Source: JAPOXR01 sp963662395 (GTDB lineage Bacteria; Pseudomonadota; Alphaproteobacteria; Rhodobacterales; Rhodobacteraceae). Taken from it: a stretch of DNA of 64,000 nucleotides. The notes under the pieces are model-generated. The model did not search any database and was not told the origin of the DNA. It was given only the letters and a program-made list of their open reading frames with translations. Shown here one piece after another: positions 53,727 to 63,336 of the stretch. Both the position numbers and the translations under genes were made by a program. The stretch lies in assembly GCA_963662395.1 (NCBI GenBank), contig OY759511.1, positions 4,278,001 through 4,342,000 on the forward strand, in the 5' to 3' direction. Position 1 is the first letter of the stretch. Every line of letters starts with the position of its first letter.

Positions 53727-54374
53727 GTGCGGCAATCCCTCTGTTCACCGGGTCCGGACGACGCCGGACAGTCTCCCGGATTGACAATCGGCAGCGATGG
53801 ACAGCGCCGCTGTTTCGGCAATGGCAAGGGATTCTACGCTGCCTACCACGACAATGAATGGGGTGTGCCGGTCCATGACGACCGGCGGCTGTTCGAATTC
53901 CTGGTCCTGGAAGGTGCTCAGGCAGGTTTGAGCTGGGAGACCATTCTTCGAAAGCGCGAGGGGTATCGCCGGGCCTTCAGGGAATTCGATCCGGCGCTGG
54001 TGGCACGGATGGAGGATTCGGAACTGACCGCTCTTCGGTCCGAGCCCGGGATCGTGCGCAACCGGCTCAAGATTGAATCCGCTCGCCGGAATGCCAGGGT
54101 TTTCCTGGAAATCCAGGCCGAGTTCGGCTCCTTCGGCCGTTTCCTGTGGGATCATGTGGGCGGAGTGCCACTCATCAACGACTGGGCAAGTCTCGCCGAG
54201 GTGCCGATTTCCACACCCGCCAGCGACGAATTGTCACGCAGGCTGAAGTCGCGGGGCATGAATTTCGTGGGAACGACGATCATCTATGCCTTTATGCAGG
54301 CGGTCGGGCTGGTCGATGATCATGTCGCCGGTTGCTGGAAGTCCGCAGACCGGGCCCTGTCAGTGAGCAAGTGA
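53727..54374 (+). CDS. tag: DNA-3-methyladenine glycosylase I
   Basis: 215 residues from GTG 53727, two bases after the irr stop, so probably co-transcribed. TAG removes 3-methyladenine from alkylated DNA. Hallmarks: RCFGNGKGFYAAYHDNEWGV (aromatic base-binding pocket and Zn-binding region), LFEFLVLEGAQAGLSWETIL and the C-terminal FVGTTIIYAFMQAVGLVDDH with conserved His and Cys (VAGCW). The first 15 or so residues are not conserved, so a later start cannot be excluded. Confidence 0.93.
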   Translation: MRQSLCSPGPDDAGQSPGLTIGSDGQRRCFGNGKGFYAAYHDNEWGVPVHDDRRLFEFLVLEGAQAGLSWETILRKREGYRRAFREFDPALVARMEDSELTALRSEPGIVRNRLKIESARRNARVFLEIQAEFGSFGRFLWDHVGGVPLINDWASLAEVPISTPASDELSRRLKSRGMNFVGTTIIYAFMQAVGLVDDHVAGCWKSADRALSVSK

Positions 54375-54759
54375 TGGCCAGGTTGCGGCTCCGGAAATAT
54401 CGGACCGGCAGGCGCTGGCCGCAATTCGCCAGGTCGGTGAGGGAGCGAGTTCCCACCGAATGGCCCGCCATCCCTGCATATCCGGAAATTTTGTCGTCGC
54501 TCTGGCCGTCCGACACCGGAACGGTACCTGGTCCCGGGCTTCACTCCCCGTCTCATGCATCCCCGGCTCGTTCGGTGGATCGATGAGGAAGTTCCGGCCT
54601 CTGGGGTCGGCACGAAATCATCCTGCCTGAAATCCTGGTTCAGGGCAGGTTGAGACGGAACTTCAGGACCACATTTCCCGTTCAGGGCCCCGCAAACCGC
54701 TGATTATCCTGCATGATATCACGCCTCACCCCTCCTGACACCGGTATTTGTGTTCCCGG
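54375..54759 (+). other. Gap between tag and the IS1634-type relic
   Basis: About 385 bp without a supported gene. It probably contains the left end of the decayed insertion sequence, but terminal repeats were not identified. Confidence 0.4.
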
Positions 54760-56460
54760 TGCATGTTTGAAAGGTCAGCACCGGTGTCGATCCGGCTCGA
54801 ACGCATTCCGAACAAGCGGGGACGGGCCTGCTTCCTGATGAGGAAGTCCTGGCGGGAGGGAGCCCGCATCAGGAAGAAGACCCTGGCCAACCTTGCCGAT
54901 TTGCCACCGGACCGGATCGCCGGCATCGATGCAGTACTCAGGGGCGGTGTCGCCTTTCACTCGCTCGGCGAGGCGGTGTCGATCCGGCACCCGCTCCCGC
55001 ATGCGGGACCTGGCACTGGCCGCCATCGCCTCGAGGATCATCTCGCCGGATTCGAGGCCGGCCACCGCCCGGCAGCTCTCTCCCGGGACTGCCACCAGCT
55101 CCCCGGGGTCTCTCCCCGGTCTCGGTGAGGTCTCCGGGGGCGAGATGCCGGCCATGCCCGACCGGCTGCCGAAGCGGCAGCCCCGGATCGGGAAGAGCCT
55201 GGCCAATCGGCATCTGACGGGAGGAACGCTCATCCTGCATGACGTCTCTTCAAGCTGTTTCGAGGGACGATGCTGTCCGCTGGCGGCTTTCGGCCCGGGT
55301 CGCGACGGCAGGAAGGGCAGGAAGCAGATCACCTGCGGGATGCTCTGTGCGGAAGATGGCTGCCCGGTGGCGGTGCAGGTGTTTTCAGGGAATACCGCCG
55401 ATCCGTCCACGGTGGCGGCGCAGGTGAAGAAGATCCGGGGACGCTTCGGCATCGGGAAGGTGGCCCTGGCCCTCGACCGGGGCATGCTGACCACCGCCCG
55501 CATCCGCAAGGATGTCGAGCCTGCCGGTCTCGACCGGATCCCGGCGCTCACGACCGGCGACATCCGCCGGCTGGTGAAATCGGCAGCAGGGGCCGCGCCG
55601 CTGGTTCCCGAGGAACCGGTGGACGGTGCGGTGGCCGGGATCACCGGACCGGAGCATCCGGGCGAACGGCTGATGGTGTGCCTGAACCCGGGATTGCGGG
55701 AGGAGCGGGCCCGCAAGCGGGAGGAATTGCTCCGTGCCACCGGGAAGGTGCTTTCCGGCATCGCCGCTGCCCATGCGAAAGGCAGGCCGGGTGCGGCCAA
55801 TCGCGACCGGACATGGAAGGCGATCGGGCGCAAGGTGGAGAAGCATTTCGACGTCACCGTCACCGATGACCGGATGGACTGGTCCCGCAGCCAGGAGCGG
55901 ATTGCTGTCGAGGCCCGGCTCGACGGCATCCACGTCATGCGGACCAGCCCGGGCCCGCGGCCATCGGCACCGAGGCGGCGGTCGAGGCATGCAAGCGCTT
56001 GTCCGGTGTGGAGCGGGGCCTTCCGCAACGCCAGGTCCGATCCCGGGATCCATCCCATCCATGTCCATGCGGCTGATCATGTGCGGGGACATGTGTTCCC
56101 GTGCATGCCGGCCCTTCATGCCCGCTGGCAGATGCGACGGCGGCTGGCGCCGGTATTGTTCGAGGATGATGACCCGGAGGGTGCGCAGGCGAAACGGGCA
56201 TCGCCGGTGGAAAAGGCCGGGGTCTCGGAGAGTGCGAAATCCGGGGCCGGCAGCAAATGCACCGCCGGTGGTCTGCCGGTGCACGGCTTCCGTGCGCTGA
56301 TGGATGATCTGGCGACGCTGACGCGAACGAGGTGTCGCTGCCGGGCAGTCCGGCAGCAATCCTGCCGATGCTGTCGGAGGCGACGGCCATGCAGGCCAGG
56401 GCACTGGCGCTGCCTGGCATCGAGCCGGCACGGACCGTTCCCGGTGCGCAGGCAGGTCGG
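54760..56460 (+). pseudogene. IS1634-type (IS4-like) transposase relic
   Basis: Pieces of a DDE transposase in changing frames. The N-terminus (VSIRLERIPNKRGRACFLMR, WREGARIRKKTLANLADLPP) is in one frame. The core (LTGGTLILHDVSSSCFEGRC with the first Asp, CPVAVQVFSGNTADPSTVAA, VALALDRGMLTTARIRKDVE with the second Asp, HFDVTVTDDRMDW) is in the second. Near 55945-56035 the frame slips, and the third acidic region (VERGLPQRQ) is read only in another frame before the C-terminus returns (HAADHVRGHVFPCM, MRRRLAPVLFEDDDPEG). At least two lesions, so not active. It lies just upstream of the abiE operon. Confidence 0.83.
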
Positions 56461-56702
56461 ATCAGCGGCTGACAGGCCGGAAACCCCGGCAAATCAGCGG
56501 GATGGACCCGGATTCGTTCTCTTGTTGCCGTGGAAGTTCCGCCTAGAATTCCAAATGGCGGCTGCCATCGGCGACGATTGACACTGATTTGGCGATGTTG
56601 GGGTCGGGCTGCGCCTGCGCGTCCGGCGGTGCCCATGACCCTGACGGCATTCGGCCCGGTTCGGTGCTTTGGTAGGTGTTGGCATTATCAAGAATAATAT
56701 TT

Positions 56703-56719
56703 TACGTTGATAACGTAAC
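56703..56719. promoter_or_regulatory. Palindromic operator TTACGTT-GAT-AACGTAA upstream of abiEi
   Basis: A perfect 7-bp inverted repeat with a 3-base spacer, 24 bp before the abiEi ATG, in an AT-rich segment (56684-56720) that stands out from the GC-rich surroundings. AbiEi antitoxins are known to repress their own promoter by binding inverted repeats, so this is the likely autoregulatory site. A weaker TTAT/ATAA repeat (56685-56697) lies just upstream. Confidence 0.65.
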
Positions 56720-56743
56720 AATTAGTGCTACTTTGACAGTGTC

Positions 56744-57544
56744 ATGTCTGCATCTTCCAAGCCGCGCGCTAGCAACATCATCGCCGATCTGGCCGCCCGC
56801 GGCCGCTATCACTTTGCCTCGTCCGAGGTTCGCTCGGCCCTCGGGGTCTCCGAGGCGGCAACGCGCCAGGCGCTGAGCCGTCTCGCGGCCAAGGGGGAGA
56901 TCGCAAGCCCTGCGCGCGGGTTCTACCTCATCGTGCCGCCCGAATACAGGCGGCTCGGCTGCTTGCCGGCAGATCAATTCATCCCGGCGCTGATGGAGCA
57001 TCGGAGCACTCGCTACTATGTGGGCCTCCTCTCGGCCGCGCAATATCACGGCGCTGCCCATCATCGCCCGCAGGAATTCCAGGTGGTGGTAGAGGGGAGC
57101 CGGCCAGCGATCATCTGCGGTGCCGTCGGGGTCGCATTCGTCGCGCGCCGCAATCTCTCGGCCGTGCCCGTCGAGAGGTTCAACAATCCGCGCGGAACCG
57201 TTCTTGTCTCGACCGTGGAGGCGACGGCGTTCGATCTCGTCGGGTACATGTATCGAGCCGGAGGCGTGGACCGTGTGGCGGGTGTGCTTTCCGAACTCGG
57301 CGAGGACATGGATCCGGAGCACCTCGTCGATGCCTCGAAGTCCGCACCGATTCTCTGGGCACAGCGTCTGGGCTATCTCCTGGAGCATGTTGGGGCCGGA
57401 GACAGGGCGGTGCCACTCAAGGAGCATGTTCGGCAGCGGGCGCGCAATTACACGAAACTCCTGCCCGGCGCGGATGCCGCGGGTGCACCGCGATCGAAGG
57501 ACTGGCGGCTGTTCGTGAACGCAAGCGTCGAGGCGGATGCGTGA
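56744..57544 (+). CDS. abiEi: AbiEi antitoxin (type IV toxin-antitoxin transcriptional regulator)
   Basis: 266 residues. N-terminal winged helix (IIADLAARGRYHFASSEVRS, ALGVSEAATRQALSRLAAKG, ARGFYLIVPPEYR) followed by the AbiEi antitoxin domain (IPALMEHRSTRYYVGLLSAA; VSTVEATAFDLVGYMYRAGG). AbiEi represses its operon and counteracts AbiEii without forming a stable complex. Its TGA overlaps the GTG of the toxin gene (GTGA), giving coupled translation. The frame is intact, unlike most accessory genes in this window. Confidence 0.93.
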   Translation: MSASSKPRASNIIADLAARGRYHFASSEVRSALGVSEAATRQALSRLAAKGEIASPARGFYLIVPPEYRRLGCLPADQFIPALMEHRSTRYYVGLLSAAQYHGAAHHRPQEFQVVVEGSRPAIICGAVGVAFVARRNLSAVPVERFNNPRGTVLVSTVEATAFDLVGYMYRAGGVDRVAGVLSELGEDMDPEHLVDASKSAPILWAQRLGYLLEHVGAGDRAVPLKEHVRQRARNYTKLLPGADAAGAPRSKDWRLFVNASVEADA

Positions 57545-58362
57545 TCCCGCGGGACTACATCACCCAATGGCGGGAGCGGGCGCCGTGGAGCGAGGACTTC
57601 CAGGTCGAGCAGGACCTGGTCATCAGTCGGGCCCTGGCCGAGATATTCGCTGATCCGGCTCTCGCCGGCGCGCGCGCCTTCCGGGGCGGCACGGCGCTCT
57701 ACAAGCTCTACCTGACGCCGCCCGCCCGCTACTCCGAGGATATCGATCTGGTCCAGGTAAAGGCCGGGCCGGCGGGCCCCGTCATGGGTGGTTTGCGGCA
57801 GGTTCTGGATCCTTGGCTCGGTCAAGCGCGGTGGAAGCAGTCACAGGGCCGGCTGACGTTCGGCTATCGGTTCCTGTCCGAGGACATGCCGGCGATCCGG
57901 CTGCGCCTCAAGGTCGAGATCAACACCCGCGAGCATTTTGCGGTGCTGGGCTTCACCAAACGCCCGTTTCCGGTCAGGTCGCGGTGGTACTCCGGGCGGG
58001 CCGAAATCACGACCTTCGAGCTCGACGAGTTGCTGGCAACCAAGATGCGAGCGCTTTATCAGCGCAGCAAGGGCCGGGATCTGTTCGATTTGGCGATGGG
58101 GATCGCCAACGGGCGGAGCGATGCCGGACGGATCGTTGCGGCGTTCCGAAAGTACATGGAGCGCGAGAGACGTCCGGTAACTCGCGCGATGTTTGAGCGG
58201 AACCTTGCGGGGAAGATCGGCAATACGCAGTTCAATGCCGACATGAGTGCCTTGCTCAGGCCAGGGTTCGAGTGGCAGCCGGCGGAAGCTGCGCGGACAG
58301 TGTACGAGCAACTGATCTCGCTTCTTCCGGGTGAGCCGTGGAAGGGGGAGACCGAGGCATGA
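57541..58362 (+). CDS. abiEii: AbiEii nucleotidyltransferase toxin
   Basis: 273 residues from GTG 57541. DNA-polymerase-beta-like nucleotidyltransferase fold with motif I as FRGGTALYKLYLTPPARYSE and DIDLV (GG-T, then SEDIDL with the catalytic acidic pair), a later acidic LRLKVEINTRE, and LDELLATKMRALYQRSKGRD with FDLAMG, which is typical of AbiEii/AbiGii toxins. These toxins halt growth, probably by modifying tRNA 3' ends, and abort phage infection. All the key residues are present, so the pair is likely functional. Confidence 0.93.
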   Translation: MIPRDYITQWRERAPWSEDFQVEQDLVISRALAEIFADPALAGARAFRGGTALYKLYLTPPARYSEDIDLVQVKAGPAGPVMGGLRQVLDPWLGQARWKQSQGRLTFGYRFLSEDMPAIRLRLKVEINTREHFAVLGFTKRPFPVRSRWYSGRAEITTFELDELLATKMRALYQRSKGRDLFDLAMGIANGRSDAGRIVAAFRKYMERERRPVTRAMFERNLAGKIGNTQFNADMSALLRPGFEWQPAEAARTVYEQLISLLPGEPWKGETEA

Positions 58363-58499
58363 GCGTGCGGCGGGCCGAAGCATCGGGGCCGGCTCATGAG
58401 CATGGAGCGATCCGCGCTTCGCACGGATGGAGGCTGCGTCGCTGCGCTCCGGGCGGCCACAATGCTGAAATCGGTTGGTACTTTGGATGAAGTCGACTG

Positions 58500-58640
58500 G
58501 CTGTCCTGGACGAAATCCAGGTGGTACCTTGGTGGAATTTGGCACGCGCCATCGCCACCCGCTGTGACAAGACCGACAAGAGCTTCTCGGCAGCAATTCA
58601 TCTCGTGGCAGGGGTGGCGGCGGCAAACTCGGTTGAAACC
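58500..58640 (+). pseudogene. IS5-family transposase C-terminal crumb
   Basis: A plus-strand frame reads NLARAIATRCDKTDKSFSAA and IHLVAGVAAAN, resembling the end of IS5/IS427-type transposases ('..riATRYdK...nFlAaihLa'), with the usual tyrosine replaced by cysteine. Nothing else of the element remains. It separates abiEii from the IS21 insertion. Confidence 0.42.
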
Positions 58641-58732
58641 TCTCGGGAGCCCTGCTTCCAGGCGGCGGCAGTGCAAGGAAAATCAGCCTCCATGATACCT
58701 CACCATTCCACTCTCGGACCCGAGGATCCCTA

Positions 58733-58985
58733 CTAGGGCGACGGTGGCTTGAAGGGGTCCGGCAGGGCGAAGGGATCGTCCGGACCCTGAGCCTCCTGCT
58801 TGGGTGGCGGGTCTGCTGACGCCGCGCCGCAGAGCCCGTCAAAGAGGATTTGTGCGGAATTCGCGCATATCCGTCGGACTTCAGCCCAGTCGGCCAGTGC
58901 CGGAGCGCGCGCGATAGCTTGCAGGTTCTCTCTCGGCGAGATCGAACGGCATCACGTTCGACAACTGAGCAAGAAGCTCTCATGA
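58733..58985 (-). pseudogene. Unidentified frameshifted gene remnant
   Basis: On the minus strand LLAQLSNVMPFDLAERE in one frame continues, after a one-base slip, as NLQAIARAPALADWAEVRRI, CANSAQILFDGLCG and a proline-rich tail ending DPFALPDPFKPPSP before TAG. The smooth continuation suggests a real decayed gene. No family is recognised. The IS21 element lies about 100 bp upstream. Confidence 0.3.
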
Positions 58986-59082
58986 GCCCCCTCCGTCAAG
59001 CACTTTTCCTGACCGCCTTCGCATTCCTTTCCAGGCAGCCGTTCATCCCTTGCGGCAACTGTCTTCCTCGTGGTCGCATTGT

Positions 59083-59088
59083 TCCTTC
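59083..59088. repeat. Target-site duplication, left copy (TCCTTC)
   Basis: TCCTTC directly abuts the TG at the left end of the IS21 element and is repeated exactly at 61794-61799 directly after the terminal CA. IS21-family elements make 4-8 bp duplications. Confidence 0.8.
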
Positions 59089-59136
59089 TGCCGGGCGACA
59101 ATCAAGGTGACAGCCCAGCGTCAATCAGGATGACAG
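59089..59136 (+). repeat. IS21 left terminal inverted repeat
   Basis: Begins TGCCGGGCGACAATC and ends with the 18-bp block CGTCAATCAGGATGACAG. Pairs with 61746-61793. Confidence 0.88.
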
Positions 59137-59297
59137 GGGTGCTGGGGGCGGCAGGCGGTAACGGAGGGAGGGCGTAGCCCGACTGGAGTTACCGCCTGCC
59201 GTTGCGGATTTCTCCCCCCCCCTTGCCAGCACCTCACTTGATGTCCGCGGCCGTTCGGACACTGTTCTGCAAAACTCAGTCCAACGAGGTGAGCAGA

Positions 59298-60803
59298 ATG
59301 CCCGGACGCCATATTGCAGATCATCAAGTGAGGCTCTTCATGGAATACAATAGAACCCATTCAGTGGAAACCGCGTCGGCGAAGGCCGGTTTCAGCACAG
59401 CCACCGGTTACCGCATCAGGCGGGACCCGGTGCTTCCGTCGCAGAACAGGACACCGCGCGGCCGGCGAAGGCCGGACCCGCTGGCCGGTATATTCGACGA
59501 GGTGGTGGTGCCGATGCTCGAGGCGGAGCCGGGTCTGCGCCCGGTCGGCATCCTCGAGGAGTTGCGGCGGCGCCATCCGGATCTCAATCCGAATGTCCGG
59601 CGCACCCTGGAACGGCGGGTCCGCGACTGGAAAGCAAAACACGGCCCCGAGAAGGAGGCCATGTTCCGGCAGCGCCACGAGCCCGGCCGGGTCGGCTTGT
59701 CGGACTTCACCCACATGAACAGGCTCGGCATCACCATTGCCGGGCGGAAGCTCGAGCACATGCTCTATCACTTCCGGCTGCCCTGGTCCGGCTTCCGGCA
59801 TGTCGAGGTGATCCTCGGCGGCGAGAGCTTCACGGCGCTGGCCGAAAGCCTGCAGGCCGCGCTCTGGCAGCTAGGCGGGGCCCCGCGCGAGCACCGCACC
59901 GACAGCCTGTCGGCCGGCTTCCGCAATCATCGCAAGGAGGATGCCGAGGACATGACCGGGCGCTACCGCCTGCCGGTCGGGCATTACCGGATGACGCCGT
60001 CCCGCAACAATCGCGGCGTGGCCCATGAGAATGGCGCCATCGAGGGCCCGCACGGCCATCTCAAGCAGGAGATCAATGATGCGCTGATGATCAGGGGATC
60101 GAGGGAGTTCGCCGATCTCGATGCATACCGCAGCTTCATCGCCGGCATCGCCGGACGCTACAATGCCCATCGTGCCAAACGGATCAACACCGAACGGGCA
60201 CTGCTCAAACCCCTGCCGAACATGCGCACCACCGATTACGAGGAGACCAGCGTGCGCGTCACCTCCTCGAGCGGATTCATCCTCAAGAAGGTGTTCTACA
60301 CCGTGCCCTCGCGGCTGATTGGCCACCGGCTCGGCGTGCGCCTCCATGATGACCGGCTGGAGCTCTATCTCGGCACCGTCCATCAGCTGACCGTGCCGCG
60401 CAAGCGGAGAGGTTCGTCGATGAAGGCGGTGCATGTGGTCAATTACCGCCACGTGATCCATTCCCTGAAGACCAGGCCGATGGCGCTCATGAACCTGGTC
60501 TACCGGGACGAGCTCTTCCCGCGTGAAGCCTACCGGCGCTGTTTCGAGGCGGCGCTGGAGAGAGCGGACGAGCGCTCGGCCTGCCGGTTGACGGTGAAGC
60601 TGCTGGCGCTGGCCCATGAGGAGGGTTGCGAGGCGGCGCTGGCGGCGCAGATCGATGCCTGCCTGCGGGAAGGAAGGCTGCCGGAGATCGATCACCTGCG
60701 GGCCCGGTTTGCACCGGATGCCGGCACCATGCCATTCGTCAGCGTCGCCAGGGCACCGCTCTCGGGCTATGGCGATCTCCTGGGCATGGCCGCGGCGTCA
60801 TGA
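59298..60803 (+). CDS. istA: IS21-family transposase IstA
   Basis: 501 residues from ATG 59298 (MPGRHIADHQVRLFMEYNRT), preceded by GAGGTGAGCAG; the upstream open frame runs into the terminal repeat. DDE transposase: helix-turn-helix region (SVETASAKAGFSTATGYRIR), first Asp in VGLSDFTHMNRLGI, second Asp in REHRTDSLSAGFRNH and Glu in ENGAIEGPHGHLKQE. The C-terminal domain (RVTSSSGFILKKVFYTVPSR) is typical. All catalytic residues are present. Stop overlaps the istB start. Confidence 0.95.
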   Translation: MPGRHIADHQVRLFMEYNRTHSVETASAKAGFSTATGYRIRRDPVLPSQNRTPRGRRRPDPLAGIFDEVVVPMLEAEPGLRPVGILEELRRRHPDLNPNVRRTLERRVRDWKAKHGPEKEAMFRQRHEPGRVGLSDFTHMNRLGITIAGRKLEHMLYHFRLPWSGFRHVEVILGGESFTALAESLQAALWQLGGAPREHRTDSLSAGFRNHRKEDAEDMTGRYRLPVGHYRMTPSRNNRGVAHENGAIEGPHGHLKQEINDALMIRGSREFADLDAYRSFIAGIAGRYNAHRAKRINTERALLKPLPNMRTTDYEETSVRVTSSSGFILKKVFYTVPSRLIGHRLGVRLHDDRLELYLGTVHQLTVPRKRRGSSMKAVHVVNYRHVIHSLKTRPMALMNLVYRDELFPREAYRRCFEAALERADERSACRLTVKLLALAHEEGCEAALAAQIDACLREGRLPEIDHLRARFAPDAGTMPFVSVARAPLSGYGDLLGMAAAS

Positions 60804-61612
60804 GCCGCACCGATGATGCGGCCGGCCTGGAGCTGATGCTCACCGAGCTTCGCCTGCCGACCATGCGGGAACTGTGGAAGGATTTTGCCGAACGGTCCGA
60901 TACCGAGGGCTGGCCGGCCAGCCGCTTCCTGGCCGCCCTGGCCGAGCACGAACTTGCCGAGCGGGGAAGGCGGCGGATCCAGCGCCATCTGAGCGAGGCC
61001 AGGCTCCTGCCCGGCAAGAGCCTGGCCAGTTTCGACTTCAACGTGGTGCCGACGATCTCGAAGGCGCAGGTCATGGCCCTGGCCGCCGGCGATGCCTGGC
61101 TGGCCCAGGGTGCATCCTGCCTGATCTTCGGCCCGCCGGGGACCGGAAAGAGCCACCTGTCCAGTGCGATCGGGCTGGCGCTGGTCGAGGCCGGCTACCG
61201 GGTGCTCTACTGCCGGACCACCGACCTGGTGCAGCGCCTGCAGACGGCACGGAAGGAGCTGACACTGGAAAACCTGCTGGCGCGCCTTGACCGGTATCAC
61301 CTCCTGATCCTCGATGACTTCGCCTATGTCAGGAAGGATCAGGCCGAGACCAGCGTGCTCTTCGAGCTGATCTCGGCCCGCTACGAGCGGCGCTCGCTGA
61401 TGATCACCGCCAATCAGCCCTTCTCGGAATGGGACCGGATCTTCCCGGACGAGACCATGGCGGTGGCGGCGGTGCACCGGCTGGTGCACCGGGCGGTGAT
61501 TCTCGAGATGAATGTCGAGAGCTACCGGCGGCGGGAGGCGCTGAAGGCCAGCCCGCGCAAGGCCGGCCGGCCGGCGAGCCGGGCCACGCAGAAGAACACG
61601 CAAACCGGCTGA
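60800..61612 (+). CDS. istB: IS21-family helper ATPase IstB
   Basis: 270 residues from ATG 60800, overlapping the istA stop as ATGA. DnaC/DnaA-like AAA+ ATPase that remodels target DNA for IstA. Walker A CLIFGPPGTGKSHLSSAIGL, Walker B LLILDDFAYVRKDQ and sensor region SLMITANQPFSEWDRIFPD are intact. The N-terminal helical domain (LMLTELRLPTMRELWKDFAE) is the usual IstB oligomerisation segment. Confidence 0.95.
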   Translation: MSRTDDAAGLELMLTELRLPTMRELWKDFAERSDTEGWPASRFLAALAEHELAERGRRRIQRHLSEARLLPGKSLASFDFNVVPTISKAQVMALAAGDAWLAQGASCLIFGPPGTGKSHLSSAIGLALVEAGYRVLYCRTTDLVQRLQTARKELTLENLLARLDRYHLLILDDFAYVRKDQAETSVLFELISARYERRSLMITANQPFSEWDRIFPDETMAVAAVHRLVHRAVILEMNVESYRRREALKASPRKAGRPASRATQKNTQTG

Positions 61613-61745
61613 GCCGGAATATCCCGGGACATGCGGCCCGCGGCACCGGTGTGTCGCGGGCCGCAGCCGTTTCCGGGCTTCGGTCGAAAAAGCGCTTGCA
61701 CTCGACAGGGAATCCGGAAAATATCCGTCTTGTCGCGGCGTCAGA

Positions 61746-61793
61746 CTGTCATCCTGATTGACGTGCGGTTCTCATCCAGATTGTCGCCCTACA
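61746..61793 (-). repeat. IS21 right terminal inverted repeat
   Basis: Reverse complement begins TGTAGGGCGACAATC and ends with the 18-bp block shared exactly with the left end. Mismatches are confined to the middle. Confidence 0.88.
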
Positions 61794-61799
61794 TCCTTC
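61794..61799. repeat. Target-site duplication, right copy (TCCTTC)
   Basis: Matches 59083-59088 exactly and directly follows the terminal CA of the IS21 element. Confidence 0.8.
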
Positions 61800-61989
61800 C
61801 CCCTGTCGTTGTCGGAGCGGTTCGGCGCCGCTCGGAGATGCTCCGGGCAGAACGTCGCGGCTCCACGGCGCGCTCGACGACGCGTCCGGACTCTCATCCG
61901 GTCCGGTTGGCCGGCGGATGCCGGCCTCGTGACCACAATGCCCGTTCGGGCGGTGCGACGTTCCGGGAGGCGGGACCCGTCCGGATGAA

Positions 61990-62995
61990 CGGTGCCGCGG
62001 TCTGCGGCGAGCCAGGCTCCCCGCCGGTCACACGCCTTGCCCGGGTGTCCTGACGTTTCGTTGTCCTCCTCCGCTCGGGCCGGCGACAGGACGGCGCCTT
62101 CCGGTACCATCCCGGTGGTGGCGTATCTCCACGGCGCCACCGGCAACTTGCGCGCCAGCGCCACGATCCCCCGCTTGCGCGCCCGCCCGTCGCCGGCGCC
62201 GACGTATTCCCGGAGCCATTTCGACCGCGCCAGGCCATCTGCACCAGGTGCTTTCGCGGCATCGGGCTGCCGGCCCTGCCGATCCCCTGGTCGTGGCCAG
62301 CGCCGCCGCTCGCCCGGGGAACCGGCGCCGGTCCCGCAAGGCCGGCCGGCTCCCGGCGGTTCCGGACGATGCCTCCGTCTGCGTGGTCTCCGCCGGAGCG
62401 GCATCCGCATCCCCGGTCCCGTCATCCTTCCCGGGCAGGCCGCCGGGCGCCTCCCGCGACGCCTTCGGCACGGCGGCCTTCTCCGCCTCGACCGTCCTCG
62501 ATTCCGCGCCGACCGGCTCGAGCCGGTCGAGGCGCGCCCGGATTGCCTTCTTCGCCGGATCCCCGGCGGACACGCCGTGCAGCCCGGGCAGTCCGGAGAT
62601 CGGGTTCGCGAGCCGCAGCCGCTCCTTCACCAGGCGCTCGCGCCGCCATCCCGGGCCCTGAGCGCCCGGACCATCCTGCGGGCGTCGATCCGGCCCGTCT
62701 TCGCCTTCTTCCCGCGCCGAACCACCTCGAGGCTCGCCGGATCGCCGATCACGACACCGACCTGCGGCGCGTGCTCGCCGAGCCACCGGGCGAGCCGGAA
62801 GCCCTCGTATCCGGCCCCGCAGGTCGGAAGCACCCGGGACGGCCCGTCGGCGCCGGCGCCGGCCTTCCCGACCTTGCCGGGCTCCCCCGGGTCGCCGATT
62901 CCGACTGCCCGCGACGTTCCGCTCACTTCCAACGCGACGTACAGCGTGCCGACTTCGCCCCTGGAAGGGGCCACGTCGTTCAAGTCTTTCGACAT
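61990..62995 (-). pseudogene. IS110-family transposase relic
   Basis: Starts at 62995 with MSKDLNDVAPSRGEVGTLYV and ALEVSGTSRAVGI (RuvC-like DEDD N-terminus). Then come YEGFRLARWLGEHAPQVGVV, DPASLEVVRRGKKAKTGRID and ARRMVRALRA. After a frame change RRERLVKERLRLANPISGLP follows, and finally, in another frame, GRARKRGIVALARKLPVAPW, RYATTGMVPEGAVL. The order is that of an IS110 transposase, but several frameshifts and a missing middle make it inactive. Confidence 0.8.
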
Positions 62996-63336
62996 TCCCG
63001 ATCTCCTTTCACCGGGCAAGGGGTTGCCGTCAAGCGGCCCCTTGCCACCACATGTCGATGTAGAGCGCCCCTCTGGATCGAATCATCCCCAAGGGCAATT
63101 CCCGACACGCTCATGGTATCTGCTGGAGCGCGGACTGGCCGCTGGCCCGGGGATAGAGCCTGTCAAGCAGCACTCCCTGGCACCCTGTATGGGATCAGGG
63201 CCGTAAGTGCTGCCCGACAAGGGGTCCAGGGGTTTGTGACTGCACGAATGATGCAATTGCCTTCGTTTCATCCGGTCGCAGAGTCCTGCCCGGCACGGGC
63301 GGTCCAGGAAGGCGCGGGAGAACCTCACGGCGATCA

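Larger units (their letters stand above)
59089..61793 (+). mobile_element. Complete IS21-family insertion sequence
   Basis: 2705 bp bounded by TG...CA, with 48-bp imperfect terminal inverted repeats (38 of 48 positions identical by hand), each containing a perfectly conserved inner block CGTCAATCAGGATGACAG. It carries istA and istB with the family's ATGA coupling, both intact, and is flanked by a 6-bp direct repeat TCCTTC. Everything expected of a transposition-competent copy is present, making it the most recent insertion visible here. Confidence 0.92.
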
